From: Aphelenchoides besseyi
Taxonomy: Eukaryota > Nematoda > Chromadorea > Rhabditida > Aphelenchoididae
Direction of reading: 5' to 3'
Assembly: GCA_024699855.1 (NCBI GenBank)
Contig: JAMPIQ010000001.1
Location: 11,842,001-11,906,000, forward strand
DNA length: 64,000 nucleotides
Below, in pieces: positions 35,979 to 48,646 of this stretch (position 1 is its first letter; each line of letters begins with the position of its first letter). Below the pieces are notes generated by a model, which saw only the letters and a program-made list of their open reading frames with translations, ran no database searches and was not told the DNA's origin. Made by a program: the position numbers and the translations under genes.

Positions 35979-37396
35979 TTGATAGAATAGAGGAATAACA
36001 GCTCTAACTAATGCCTTGCTAGCGATCGTCGTGTCTTATACGCGACTTTTGCAGTCGGATCTGGTCTCACAGTCGACGTCTACCCATCAGCTTGGAAAAC
36101 GATTATGACACAACAATGCAAAAGCCTCGAGAAAGTGCTTGCTTTCGAGAGCTGTGAGCTTTGATTTTGTTCTCTGGTCTTCCGAAAACGTCACCTAAGT
36201 GCCTGCAAATTGTTGTCTTTTGCATCCCAAAATTTGAGTGTTAAGTAGTGGCTGTTTCGTATCATTGGATCCAGCTTTCAGTCACTTATCTGCGCACTGA
36301 GAGAATACACGATAAGCGTTGTCATGAAGGTAGTGCGCTACAAAACACATCGATTTTGGAACCTGAAAACCAGTCAAATACCATTAATTCATTGACCTTC
36401 TGATGCAACTATTTCGAATTCTGTGGAAGCTCTGATATTTGACAGGAGTGCAAGATTCATGTCGTTAGCTGGAACTGAGTGCTGATCGTTTCCTGCACAA
36501 TCTATCCCTTCGTGATGGTAATCAATTGTGATTCAATTGAATCATTCTCTCTGTAAGTTCATCTACTAACTTTTATTTCGACGAATAGCAAAGGGAAATA
36601 AGTGTCTGGCGACACTTGGTTAGTTGTCGTTCTTCTCATAAGCGTAAGTCGATTGTTGAAAATGTGGAAGAATATGAGTCGAGCCAGCAGACGAACGTCC
36701 AAGTTGTTTGGTGAACTTTTTACTCCACAACTGGCAAAACGTCGATTTGTCAAAAACGAATCTAAGTAGCTTGTTGGGCGAAGACAAGAACTTAATTGCT
36801 TGCTTTAGACGTATTATTGTTGTTTCTGTACTTCAAAATATTTTTCATATTTTGTTTCTTTTCTATGTCACTTCTAATCCAGAACATAACGTTTTCTAAA
36901 GTTTTCCCAAATAACGCACTTTCTCACTCAATTCTGTACAAACGATCAACCTCAGACATTTACATCTTTTGTTCTAGCTATTATACTTCTTCTCGATAAG
37001 CTAACTTAATGCTGAGGACCTTATTAGGTCGGATGAATATGAATCACAGACTCAAGGTTAGTTTTGTCGGGAATACAGAATATAAGCCTTCGAATCTGCA
37101 TCTACGTAACTTCAAACGCGAAAACCCCCGCATAGTTCGCAATAAACCGGAAAACTGATTGAACGTCCGCATCTTCGAGCGTCATAATTGTTTAAGCGGC
37201 TTTTAAAGTCGGTTTTAAATTTGGTTGATAAGCAAAACAAAAAACGTAAACCCACGGACTAACCTTCGATGCGAACTTAAAGACCCTTATCTCCTGTTTT
37301 TGAATATCAATTCAAAGGTTCTTAACGTTAATAAAATTGGAATGCGGGGTCGGTAACCGCATTCAATCGCCATCTGAAGCCGCGGAACGACGTCAA
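35979..37396. other. intergenic region between divergent astacin and C-type lectin genes
   Basis: About 1.4 kb without a supported gene; it should contain both promoters. Short open frames at about 36,560-37,000 show no recognisable protein. Confidence 0.5.
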
Positions 37397-38800
37397 ATGT
37401 TGTTGCCCATCTTCTTTATTCTCTTCTTTACCACTGTCGCTCATGCAGATTTATGTCCGGAAGATGCGATCGTCGGATTCACTGAAGGTATTTGTTCGTC
37501 GTACAAAATGTTCTGTTGAGTTCATTACTAATATCTTGTAATGAGTTCAAACTGAATACTCAGCATCGAAGTATCTGTTTGACTTCATACATCTTAGCAA
37601 ACTACAGTTTTTGCGAAGATCGTTTTAATCAGAACGATCGTGCTCAAGTACTGTATTTCAGATGGAACAGCCGCCTGCTATTTGTTTGAAAGATTCAAAG
37701 CTCAGTTCGTTACTGCAGAGTATCTTTGTCGTGATTCCCACGGTCACTTGGCTTCAATCGGAGATCTTTTTGTGAACGATTTCGTTGCTCGTATGTTCGA
37801 AATCAGCATAACAATTTGAAGTTAATCGATTACAGAAGGTGGCGTTGAGGCCTTTGATATCATGGAAGTTGACAGTTTTTGGATCGGCGGTCACAATTTA
37901 GAAGATCATAGCATTTGGAAATGGATGGATAGCTCGGAGTTTTCGTTCGAGAATTGGGCTAAATCTCAACAATTCAACAGCCGCAATCGATGTAGTTCAA
38001 TGAATTTAGTTGATGGACAATGGGTTGCAACTGACTGTTATCTTTCAAAACCCTACGTATGCCAGGTCCCGACTTTGGAATCAACTCATTCGTTTGCATC
38101 ACCAACCAACCAAACCACCACTGTTTCGAGTGGTCGAACTTCTACTCCAACGAAGAAACCGTCCAAACCTGCCGACAAACATTGTGACGAAGATTGGAGT
38201 TATTTCAAGAACACGAAACGTTGTTACAAGGTACGAATTCTTTTTGTTAATAACGACAATTATTTATTTTAGGTAGTGGAGGATCCAGAGGAGTGTTATT
38301 CTCATCAGTCCACTGCAGCAACAGTTCACAGCAAACATGAAAACGAGTTTATTGGCGGTAAATAACGATTATTGGCAACATCTTCTCTCGCTATTTTAGA
38401 ATTAGCATCAAAATTGAGCGAAAAGAACGTTAAAGTGCGATTGAGTGCCATTCAAATCACGAATGCGGGTCAAGATTTGGTTGAAGAACATGCATCTAAG
38501 GTCTGGTTACGCGAATTGAACATCAAAGAAAAAGCAGCGTCAGTCAAAAGTTCACACAAAAAGAAGCATTCAAGCGAATCTTCGGAACATGACGATTGGA
38601 CGTGGATTGATGGATCTACAGTCGACTACTTCAACTGGGCGGATGATCAGCCCAAAAACTACGGCGGATTCAACTGCATCGAACTGAATACGTGTCTCAA
38701 CAACAATTGTAAGAAGGCGAATACCAAAAACCTCTGGACTACCACCTCGTGTTTACTCGAACCGAAACACGGAGTTTGCTCGAAGTTGGCAAAGACTTGA
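37397..38800 (+). CDS. secreted protein with two C-type lectin domains
   Basis: ATG 37397 opens a signal peptide (MLLPIFFILFFTTVAHA). After a 175-bp intron the first lectin domain runs through YLCRDSHGHLASIGDL, the WIGG motif (DSFWIGGHNLED), WKWMDSSEFSFENWA and the C-terminal CYLSKPYVCQV, with the usual Cys pattern. A Thr/Ser/Pro/Lys linker leads to a second domain from CDEDWSYFKNTKRCYK to CLLEPKHGVCSK. The second is atypical: WIGG is replaced by VWLREL, and a Lys/Ser/His insert (SHKKKHSSESSEHDDW) precedes WTWIDGSTVDYFNWADDQ. About 370 residues. Nematode C-type lectins of this form are often secreted by intestine or hypodermis and induced by infection; that is general family knowledge. Canonical EPN or QPD calcium-binding motifs are not obvious. 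Confidence 0.85.
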
Positions 38801-39605
38801 AAACTGATCTGTTGGATTGAATGTTGAACGAATAAAAATTTCAAAACGGTTTTGGATTCTAAAACACATTAATCATGTGCTTAATTAAGTTATCATCTCG
38901 TTAGAATCTTCGAAACCACGGGTCGGAGATTTCAATGTCTGAAGAAGAATTCGTTCTATTTAACTCAATTAAACGTTCTCGTTTGTCTCATTTTGTTCGG
39001 CGCGTTTATTGCCCAACATGTTGGCCACGTATCCAGATCTCTTCTACAAATCTCAGTCTTCTTATATCGGCACTAAAAGTCGAGAGTGTAAATTGCAGTT
39101 TGTATCCGGTTGTCGGAGATGCGAACACGAACGATTTCGCTGTTCACTTTCGTCTGATTGAGAGCTTCATAGTTTTGTTTATCGAGTTCCAGTGTTTTCG
39201 GTCATTCAACCCCAGCAAATTCCGCTCGTGTTTTCCTCTTTAGCACAATGAGCAGAGATTTTCGACTCAGAAGGCACAACGGAATTCAATCTTCAAACCA
39301 TTTTTTGTAATTGAAATGCCCACAACCACTACAGTTAATATCATTTGACTTCTTTCTGCTTCTTCGCGTCCTGGACGTTGATTCAACGACCTTGCAAAAG
39401 AGAGTACTCATCTAGTCGAATTGGCCTTATTTCCACTTCTTCGCTGACCGATATTTCAAAATTGCAGCCAATAGTGCGCTTCAGACGTCCAACAATCAAC
39501 AAGTTGATTTTCAATGTTCGATTCTGTCCGAGCGACTACGAGATCGTCAGTCTCCAAATTGTTTTCGTTTCAATGATAATCTCAATGTTCTTCCGTTAAC
39601 CTAGA
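38801..39605. other. spacer between C-type lectin and GPCR genes
   Basis: AATAAA at about 38831 fits the lectin 3' end. The rest shows two short plus-strand frames (38935-39243, 39345-39599) without recognisable content, probably promoter and 5' UTR of the next gene. Confidence 0.45.
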
Positions 39606-41427
39606 ATGGCCGATCCCAAACGATTTCTTTTGAATTTGTCTCAAGACACCACTCAAGATACGATTCTCAACGATCAAACACCATCCGATCGTTCGTGTTA
39701 CGAGTCTGAGAAATTCATGTAAGTCTCTATTTTCGATTAGCTTATTCACGATCTTTTTTAGCCAATTTCAATATACGGTAAGAGAAGGTTACAACTCAAT
39801 GGAGTTTCTTGCTTTAGGTTGACGATTTTTTATTGGCAGCAAGCACGGCAGCTACAGTTTTTAATGTTTTGGTCATCTTCTGTGCCTTTCGACTTTTTAA
39901 ACGAAGCGGTGACACTATGCATCTTTTCATTATCAACATGACATGTGGAGATTTGCTGTTGACTGGTAACGTTTCGGCGAACAGCTTCTTACGATAAACA
40001 TTGTAGTTTTCTGTCATCCCAACGAGTTTCTGACAAGAAAACACGAGTTTCTGCGCCACGTTCATCTTTGCGCCGTGATTCACTTCTGTAATTGGTTAGG
40101 ATTGGCCGTTTCGGGTCTTTCACTCACGCTTCTCAACGTCGACAAGTTGATTTTCTTTGTGTGGCCACTTAGTTACGATCAAACGATGTCTAAGCAAAGG
40201 GCTGCATTTCTTTGTCTTTTCATTTGGAGTGTTTCGTTTGGGTTGGTTAGAAGCTCTCGTAGGCAAAACAACTTGGTTTTAGGTTCGTAAGTTACGTTTG
40301 GTACGAACAAATTGTTTATGTAACTGAGGACTGTATGATTCACGTAAGTAGTCCTGTGTGATTGATAGATGAAACAAGCTTTAGATGTCTGATAATAGAC
40401 GATTTTTCTACGAAATTTTCATGATTTTGTTTTGCGTTTTGCCCGTCACATCCTCGCTCTTCGTCAGCATCTTTCTGTTTCGGTTGACTCGGCAGAAAAG
40501 AAGTCCGCCGGTTATTGTCGATGGCAATCAAATGGACATGCCAACATTCAAAGACAAAGTAAAGGCGACTTGAATCTTTGGTTGAACATCAGGGTTTTCA
40601 GGTCAAATCACTGGTTTTTATATTCGCAACAACCGCGTGGACATCGTTTAGTCTTTTGCCTTATCGTATTTTCAACATCTGTCGAATTCATTTGTTCGAT
40701 TGGAATTCGATTTCATGTGAACAACGAGAAATAATGAATTGGTTGGCGTGGATGTTGTTGTACTTGTTGACAGTCAATCCGGTAAACAACAAAACCATTC
40801 GATGGTTATGAACGACATTTAGATTGTGAATCCTCTCATTACCGCCATAATTTACGCTCCGTATCGAATGACGTTGAGACGCTTGTTAATCAATTTCCCG
40901 ATCGGAAATCGACTGCAATACACGTATCGTGGTAACGACTACACAGAGACAAGGTAGACGAGTGAAATGAACTGGTCTGATGTGTTTTCAGTTTTCTTTC
41001 AACTGTTCGACATCCAAATCGTGGCGGACAAACGCGAAATCGTCGTCAAAGATCGTGTTGTGTGAATGATCAGGAGTTGGCAGAAATGGGAATAAGTGCT
41101 GGTTCTGCTTTGCGCAGCGGCTTCGGCAACTCATCCACCGGCTCTTCGTCGACCAACAAAGAGTCTGTCGATGCCCTTACAAATGAAGGCAACGGTCGTG
41201 GGCTTCGGAAATCGCAAACTGCTGACGAAACGGGCGAACTGCTGAGTAATGGCAGAGTTCGATTCGATACAGACAGTGGTGCCGAAGACACGGACAATGA
41301 ACTCAAAGAAGACGGAAGTGCAAGATCTCAACCCGAAGAGCCAACACAACCAATAATCGTGCAGCCAGCTCGCGCATCTTTTCGACAAAAACCCAATTTA
41401 CATTCGAGTAGTAGTGCCGAACTTTAG
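39606..41427 (+). CDS. class A (rhodopsin-like) G-protein-coupled receptor
   Basis: About nine exons, roughly 470-480 residues. The N-terminus is extracellular, with N-glycosylation-type sites, and lacks a signal peptide. TM1 is DDFLLAASTAATVFNVLVIF, and TM2 begins MHLFIINMTCGDLLL with the usual Asp. TM3 ends LLNVDKLIFFVWPLSYD, where VDK replaces DRY but the PLxY sequel is kept. TM5 includes FMILFCVLPVTSSLFVSIF. TM7 reads NPIVNPLITAIIYAPYR, a variant of NPxxY. The C-terminal tail is long and Ser/Gly/Glu-rich. Exon 2 is only 16 nt (39764-39779). The ligand is unknown; the DRY-to-VDK change makes subfamily placement by eye unsafe. AATAAA lies at about 41485. Confidence 0.8.
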
Positions 41428-41521
41428 TCCACTAATCTTCCTTGTAACTTTATTTCTAATTGCAATTTTTACATATTTTTGCGAATAAAAAGTCTACGAT
41501 GTTTATTTGTCCAGGAGAAAG

Positions 41522-42205
41522 TTAAGAGGAACGACAGGTTTCTAGATTTTCATTTGGACCAACAGGTAAAGTAGTAGCAACATTTTGCGGAATCGATGGC
41601 GGAAGAAACAGCGCACCGAACGGATTGTTCTAAACCAATGTATTGAACTGGAGTGATTGATTAGTTACCAGAAAACGACATCGACGTTCGTTAATCAAAT
41701 TTGCGGCAGAATCTCGATCGAAACTCTGTGGTGTATGATCCGTACTTCCGGTCAAACCAAAACGTCTGTGTGTTCGTGTTTCTGTTGAACGAGTTCCGGT
41801 GACATCAAAACTTGTGCCACGACTAACGTTCTTGTACTTCTGTTGTTGTTCATTTGATCCCGAACCAAATGTCTTCGTTTTTGCGCCTTTAAGAGGCGAT
41901 GGAACTGTTGCAAGACGTGGTTCTTCTGTCGATTTCGATCGAGGTAGAGCGGCGGTTTCAAGTTTTGGAGCATTCGATTGCTGATTCTTCGGTCTTAGAC
42001 GTCCAGGTTGGTAGTCTTTGGATTTGGAAGTTCGATCTGGTGAACGAGGTCGACGAGCATCGGGTGATTTGTGACGTTTTCGAGTCTTCGGGACAGTCGA
42101 CGGTTTGTGTGCTTTAGCTGAACATTCGAGCAATTGGAAACTAAGCAACGAAAACATACTATTTTGTTTCCCTTTGTGATGAGATTGTTTCCGTTCCTTG
42201 ACCAT
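41522..42205 (-). CDS. small basic Ser/Arg/Lys-rich protein, unknown
   Basis: Exons joined by a GTATGT...TTCAG intron (about 42,115-42,156) and a GTAACT...TTTAG intron (about 41,627-41,665) give roughly 195-200 residues. The protein is basic and low-complexity (KTRKRHKSPDARRPRSPDRT, LPRSKSTEEPRLATVPSP), which suggests a disordered, phosphorylatable protein. It ends with a more hydrophobic NNPFGALFLPPSIPQ piece. There is no signal peptide or domain. It converges with the GPCR gene on its 3' side (stop codons about 95 bp apart) and diverges from the receptor gene at 42987. The single continuous frame across the two introns supports it; function unknown. Confidence 0.6.
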
Positions 42206-42986
42206 GTAGACGAACGGAAAATGACAGACCGACTTCAATGGTCGATTGAGTAAAATGCAAAAGAAGTGAGTTCATTGCATGAATTCAATGGTTGTTTCAA
42301 GTGAGTGAAATTCGTTCAACAACTCCACTTCATCAACGAAAAAACATCCGTCGGGAATTGAAAGGTGCTCTCCGTATTCGGGTGTTTCAGAAATCCGCAG
42401 GAATCAGCGCGCGGAGATTTTCATTGCGTTTGGTTTCGAACTCTCTCGTCTTAAGGATCGTCGATCCGAATAGCCGCGGGATTGTGTTCCGGACGATCGT
42501 CAAGTTTGCGAAATCGGTTGCTGAAAGAAGTGAATTGCTTTTGTTTTCGAGATCTCGACTTTCGCCGACGGAAATGGAAATTTCGGTGCGAGTGCCGATT
42601 TTAACGAACTTCACTTCCTCGATTCTCTTCTCATTCCGAACATAGTTGGGGAGTTACGAGGAAGTGAACCTGCTCGGTTGTCATCAGAAATCACTCGTTG
42701 AAAAGTTCATTGACAACCAGATTTTTGCCCTGCGGCAACTTTCGTTTTTCTTCGTCGGATTTGTCGAGATAACGCGCCTACTTTACGCCTCCGTTTTCTT
42801 TTTGGTGTGATTTCGCCACCCCATCTATCGATAATCAATGGTTCGATGTTCGAGTTGAATTCGGAGTTTTGTTTTTTTCGACTTCGTTAACAAGTTTGTT
42901 GTTTTAGATCCGTTGGACACTAAGATTACTCATCAGCTTGTTTATCTTCTAACATGTCATAACTTTTTCTTCGAATTTACATCGTA
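42206..42986. other. divergent promoter region
   Basis: Lies between the start codons of the basic protein (-) and the Sra-like receptor (+). A 117-codon plus-strand frame (42292-42645) and a minus-strand frame overlap in the middle; neither has recognisable content. Confidence 0.45.
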
Positions 42987-44485
42987 ATGGAGGGTCCGAT
43001 TGCTCACGCGCTTTGCGATGTGGTTTTGTCGATCTACGAAAAAGATTGGACCTTGAAGTTTGTGTTCTTATTTCAATTCTTCGGAGCATTGCTCTCTGTT
43101 GTATGTATGGTCAGTTTGGGACTGTTGTTGTGTGCATGGTCAGCATTTTCGATCGATGTACGACTGCTGATGCTCAGTCAGTTGTCTGCGTTTGGCACCG
43201 CAAACATTGGTAAGTTGACATAAACACGCAGGTTTCTAGTTGCTATTGCAGGAGTGTTGTTATCGTGTGTTTATCATCTTCAGGCCTTGATATTTCGGTC
43301 GATTGAGTCTCGATGTTATTGGTTTAGTTTTACTTATTACGATTGTTTTGGTTTGTTGGAACAATTAGAATCGAAACAAAGTGGTCGTTTAGTGATTCGT
43401 ACTGTTTTCAACGTTTCCATTTGTTCAGTTTATGCTTCTGGTTTGGTCATGGCTATTGAACGACTTCTGAGCACGTTGATTGATCTGAATCTACGTTCAC
43501 GCAAACGGATTTCGATACTTTTAATTGGACTTCAAGTGAGTTGATTGGATTCAAAAGAAGTTCAAGAAATTCTAGTGGTCATTTGCGATTGGCGCGAATA
43601 TCAATCCGCACACATTGAACTTCGTTGAGGGTACTCGTTCCGTTCATCACGCTCATTGTACTGCTCATTTCCCGACACCCACACAATCACAACAACTATT
43701 CTACGTACTCATGGGCTTCAACGGTTTGATGTTGGGAATGTACACGGCACTTTGTTGCCATGTTTCAAGTCATTATGTCAGTTTATCATCGAATTCAATT
43801 TAAGAGTAACTCTTTTAGATCATCAAGGAACTGAAGAAATTCAACAAATCGTTGTACGAAAATGTCATCTCAACGGAATCAGTGTTTCCACTTATTTTGA
43901 TTACTGCCGCCTTGTACATTAGCAGTGTTTTGATGGATCGCAATTTCCAGTTGACTATATGGGGACTTCTAACCGAACGACCGGACATACCTTTAAGTCG
44001 AAGTCTCACAAGAATTGCACAGTGGACTGAATTTCAAGTCAGTTTTGTCTTCCAAGCATTTTCAAACAACTAAACTTCAGACAACACTAATACCATTGTT
44101 AAGTCTCATTTTGTTCGGTATTTTGATTCGTAAAGCTTGGCCGGAAGAAGTTTACGGTCAAGTGGTGAGTGAATACGCACGACACAGCGTCCTGGAAGCG
44201 GGATACGACTCCAGGAACTCGGACGCTTTAAGCTTCCACAGTGTTGATGCGACTTTGCATCGTGGCAGTTTGAACACGAGACCAAAACACACGCAAATTG
44301 GCTCAAGTCCATCAACACCAACAATCATTCCCAAGAATCCCGCCCTCAACACGATCTCAAGCATTGACTCGACGAATGAAAGCAGTGGTACAACTATCAG
44401 TCGAAACTGTGGTTCAACCTTGATGATGGCAAAATCACAAAAAGAATTAAAAGCCACAACTGAAATGGACACATTGCCCTTGTAA
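42987..44485 (+). CDS. seven-pass chemoreceptor-like protein, nematode Sra type
   Basis: About six exons, roughly 420 residues. Hydrophobic segments are spaced as in a 7TM receptor: LKFVFLFQFFGALLSVVCMV, LLMLSQLSAFGTANIGVLLS, a segment around VFNVSICSVYASGLVMAIER, ISILLIGLQ..., FYVLMGFNGLMLGMYTALCC, VFPLILITAALYISSVLM and TTLIPLLSLILFGILI. The MAIERLLSTL sequence after TM3 matches the (A/T)xERxxAT signature of nematode Sra-type receptors, and the N-terminus (ALCDVVLSIYEKDW) also fits. Such receptors are usually expressed in sensory neurons. The long Ser/Thr-rich cytoplasmic tail (from about residue 340) is unusual for that group. Family placement is moderately sure; 7TM topology is surer. Confidence 0.7.
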
Positions 44486-47321
44486 TTATAATGATTTGTT
44501 GAGTAAACTATCAACTAAAAGCTCATAGGATTCGGTTTTTTTCTGTCGTTTCCATAAGCTCGTAGTGAGTGGTTGAGACACTTCCATCTTTCGGCAAAAA
44601 ACGTTTCTTGCGCATTCACCCGAAAAGTTTTTGGAAGTTTGAAGTCGACGAGATTTCACGGTCGTCGAACGAAAGGCAGATTGAAGTTTCGGTTCGTTTG
44701 ATAATCCAAACTGCTTCTCGTAGCCGAAATGCCGAGCCGAAAATTTCGACTCATCAGGAGTCCGTTTATCATTTCCGCTCCAAGAGATTTAGTTCGATTT
44801 CTTCGCGCATTCAATTTCCATTCTCCGACCGTTGGCTTCTTCGCCCGCAGATTGACGAACTGACAATTCGACCGCCGCATTTGAGTCCAGTGATCGACTG
44901 CCTTCGAATTTCGCAAGACTTCGTTTTCTCCTAATTGTCGATTAGAAGTCATAGACGACACTCACCAGTCTACTAGGGGCCGATAATTATAAGGCGTGAA
45001 AGAGTTTTGGACATTTTTGCGAAGTTCATAATCTCGTTTACGATCATTGATCCAATTGAAGAGGTTGCAAGAAACGCAACTTTTCGAGTTTGCTAAGAAG
45101 TTTGTTGCGTCTAATTAGGAAGTTTTATTTCAACAATCCGAGCTATATTCTTTTAATATACCGTTTCTGTGAGACTCCGTTTTCGAAATGCCGAGCAAAC
45201 ACAATTTCTGTTAGAAAATTGGGGACCGTGAGTCTAACGGCTGAAATCGTCAGTCACATTGCGATATCTTTCGTTTGGTCGTCGATGCCAAAGTCCAACG
45301 GCGAAGTACGAACTCGCGCCGAAACACCTGCCGCCGTTTTTGTAGGAGAAGTCGGTCAACGAGAAGGCCACAAGTCTTGTGATTAGTTTGAGAAGAAAAA
45401 TGGGCCTCGTCGTTTCCATCCAAACATCCCTCTTCTGATGACAAAAATTCCACACGATTGACATGGATAAGACATTCGTCTTCTTTGTCTAATTAGCAGG
45501 TCAGACGACTGACTGGTGGCGGTTTCTTCCTGGAAAGTCGCGCGCTTATTTTGTTTGCTTCGTATTTCCGTTTGGCATCAAACCGACGAAACGGCCCAAA
45601 TTTTAATAGGAGAGGTGGCAGCTTCTAATTGAATTCCGTCGGTTCTCGAGTTGTCCGCACGCTCAATTTCTTGACTTCTGGTTTGGTCCCAACCGCATGT
45701 TTGTTAATATCGCGCATTCGATGAAGGTCGTCCAGTCAATTCCAATGGCCAATTTCTTTTTGGGCCCATCGAGTGTCGTTTTTCCGTGCGTCGAATGTCA
45801 AATGTCCCGATGAACTGCGTACCGTACGCGTCCGCAAACGTCTTTGTTCACTACGATCTTCTTCGTCGACAGCCAACCAACCAATTCGTCGGTTTCTTTC
45901 GTCGACCGCACATTTCGGCATTGAGCGACACATCTCGCGAATTCTCAAACGGGAAACGCCCCCGATACTGCTGATGCTACGGTGTGCAAAGAAATTGGAG
46001 CGACGACTCCAAACCGAATTTTCATTTGAGGAATTTAGCCGACTTCTGCTCATTTCACATCTCCAGTTGACGTGACAAGACAACGTCTTCGGGTCGCGCG
46101 CTTCGGAGGGCGTCGGCTTCCGGAAATGGGCATAAGAGTCGTGAATGAAATTAATCTCCGAGTTTATTCTTCTTCGATTATCACCACCATTCTTCTATTG
46201 CAAACCATCTTTGGAAGGTTGTTGGCGACCAAAAGTCACGATCATTAGTTTCGCAGTCACTCCGCCGAACTGTTAACTTATAACCTTGAAGGTGTTTGAT
46301 CGTGATGCCGAGTTATGAGGCGCGTGAATGAACAGCCGCCGGCGATCGACCGTTTGAGGTGATGGCACGATTGGTCGCTATCGAATTCGCTATCTCGTCG
46401 TTGTTCGGACCGTTTCGAGGTCGCCAACAATTCGGGAGGTACGACAAAGAGAATCGTGCTTTTCGACTCGTTTAACGACACTTCTCGAGAGTTGATTTGG
46501 ATTCGTTGCCGAAAAAATCGCCATCTGAAGCGAAACGATTTGCCGTCGTGCACCTCAAAAAACGGTGCCGCGCACGTTGATTGTCGGGAGTCAAATCGGC
46601 GCAACGAATTCGCTGATCGTCGGCCGATATGAAAAATTCGGACGGATTGGGCGTCGCTGAGAAGCAACGAGCCGGTCAGTTCGTTCTTCCGGCTGCCCAC
46701 ATTTCTAATCAGCATCTTCGCATCAAAAAAGGCGTGGATGTGACGGTGTTTCGAGATGCGGATTCCCATCGACTTCGTCAGTACGGTGTTTTGCGTTTGT
46801 TTCGAATGGTTTCCTCTTCTGGCCGTTCATATCAATGGCGGTGTGAATGGAACGGTTTGTCAAAAAGGAAATGGCACACGAGTTCGATTGGGAACAAAAG
46901 CGCGTCTGGGGTCGTGAAGGCCAACAAACTCCAAAAGACGACATTTTGTGTGGGCCGATCGAATTCGCAATTTCCGACTGAACGTGTGCTGCTCGACGGA
47001 ACGAAGTGGCTCCAATTTCCATCGATCCGTCTCCTCTTCTTGTTACTCCCGTCCACAGTCGGTCGAATCGATCGTCTCTTTCCAACCGATGACTTTCGCC
47101 CCGAACCTCTTCAGCTAATTGGACGGAAACCGATCTCTTCGCCATCGAATTCAACAACCGACGTCGAAAATTACTCGTTAAGTGTCGATTGCACAACAAT
47201 CCGCACTTTCTTTTGTTTTCATTCATGATGAAACCGCGAACTTTGTTTTTGAACTCATTTACCGTACAGTCAATTCGCTTTTCAGGTTAACTTCTGCACA
47301 TCTGCAACTGCGAATCTTCGT
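44486..47321. other. 2.8-kb stretch without a supported gene, upstream of MADF gene
   Basis: Many medium open frames occur on both strands, the longest at 46629-47228 (+, 199 codons), with an antiparallel frame of 167 codons over it. None continues through splice sites into a recognisable protein. A weak FHA-like similarity near 46,600-46,900 is described in the findings. This is probably promoter and 5' UTR of the MADF gene. Confidence 0.4.
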
Positions 47322-48646
47322 ATGCTCCATCATCTCAGAATGCCCATTTTATCAGCAAGTCCGTCGATGGTCAACGTTGAGAACCTAATGAAGGAGACGT
47401 TCAACAACAACAATATGGGACTCACTCTCGGCCTTGGAAACAACAATCATTTGATGAGTGGAAACGGTGTTGGATTGCCCGAAGACGAGTACATTAACAA
47501 CTTGATTTCGGCCGTCGAGAAGCGACCAGTCCTTTACAACGTCAATCTATTGGACTACAAGAACAAAAATAAGAAGGGCGAAGCATTTAAAGAAGTTCAA
47601 CAAGAAATGCGAGCAGCGGGATGCAACGAACAACAAGGTAATTGCCCTTGATTGCTATCAGTTAACTTTCGTTTGTTTCAGTCCAAGGAACATACAAAGT
47701 GAGAATTGGTTGTGTCTGTGGCGTCTCTATTGACTGTTTATTTGCAGAAATGGATTTCACTGAAACGTAAATTTCGAGTTGAATACTTCAAACCCAAATC
47801 TGAAGATTCGCGAGAAGCCTGTTGCACATTCCCGTATTTCGACGTCCTGATGTTTCTCGTTCCGTATTGTGAGGCCTATAAAATGTGATCGTTGAATATC
47901 AATAAGCAAAATAATTTCGATTTTCAGTTGCAAAACAGCGTCCAAACGAAAGGCCGTTGACGATTTGTCGGGAATAATGAAAATGGAAGAAGATGAAAGT
48001 GACGACGAAACTTACGGCAACTACGACGAAGAAACTGCTGGGTATGAAACTGAAAGGTATTTGTGAACTGACCGGCAATTGCAGACAAAGTGCACTGGAC
48101 ATGTTGTTCAACCAGAAAAGAGCCAAATTGGAGTCGTTAATTCACGCCGCCGGTAATGGAATCGGATCGTTGACAAACACCACTGGAAGCGATTCGACGG
48201 ACTCACCACCACCTGCACGTTCTCCCGCTTCTTCGATGTTTCTGCGCCAAAACATCGAATCTCCAATGACAAATACGAACACCAGCGGAGCGACTTCACG
48301 TCGTTCACTGAGCAACGGAACAGCGAATGGAACAATCGGAACATCGAATTCAACCAATTCATCCGCCAACCCAATGAGCTCGTTGTTTTCCGCGCAACCC
48401 GGCGACGATTTGAGTCAGGCGATGGCTGCAGCTGCGGCAGCGTTGGGCTTAGCTCCAACAGCTCAAGACGACTCGCCGAATTCGCTTTTCGGACGATTGG
48501 TTGCAAACGAAATCGACAAATTGCCACCGGGAATGCATAACGTGGTTCGGGCTCAAGTTCTTCTACTGTTGGCTCAAGCATCAAGCTCATCGCCAAGTTC
48601 CGTGGTTTCAGCGACCGATCGAATTCTTTCGTGCCTCACTCCTTAA
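47322..48646 (+). CDS. MADF-BESS DNA-binding protein
   Basis: Exons 47322-47637, 47682-47698 (17 nt), 47748-47884, one from about 47,928, and a last one running to TAA 48646; about 370 residues. The MADF domain starts at about residue 45 (DEYINNLISAVEKRPVLYNV) and continues through AGCNEQQVQGTYKKWISLKR and the final YFDVLMFLVPYCEA. A Lys/Asp/Glu linker and a Ser/Asn/Ala-rich middle follow. Near the C-terminus SLFGRLVANEIDKLPPGMHN leads into a helix with VLLLLAQAS, which fits a BESS motif. MADF binds DNA and BESS mediates protein contacts (Adf-1, Dip3 and C. elegans MADF proteins). Likely a sequence-specific regulator; target unknown. Translation may start at 47322 or at one of the next in-frame Met codons. 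Confidence 0.8.

Noticed and set aside
46629..47228. 199-codon plus-strand frame as a gene
   Set aside because: Overlapped by a 167-codon antiparallel frame; only a weak FHA-like piece, and no conserved continuation.
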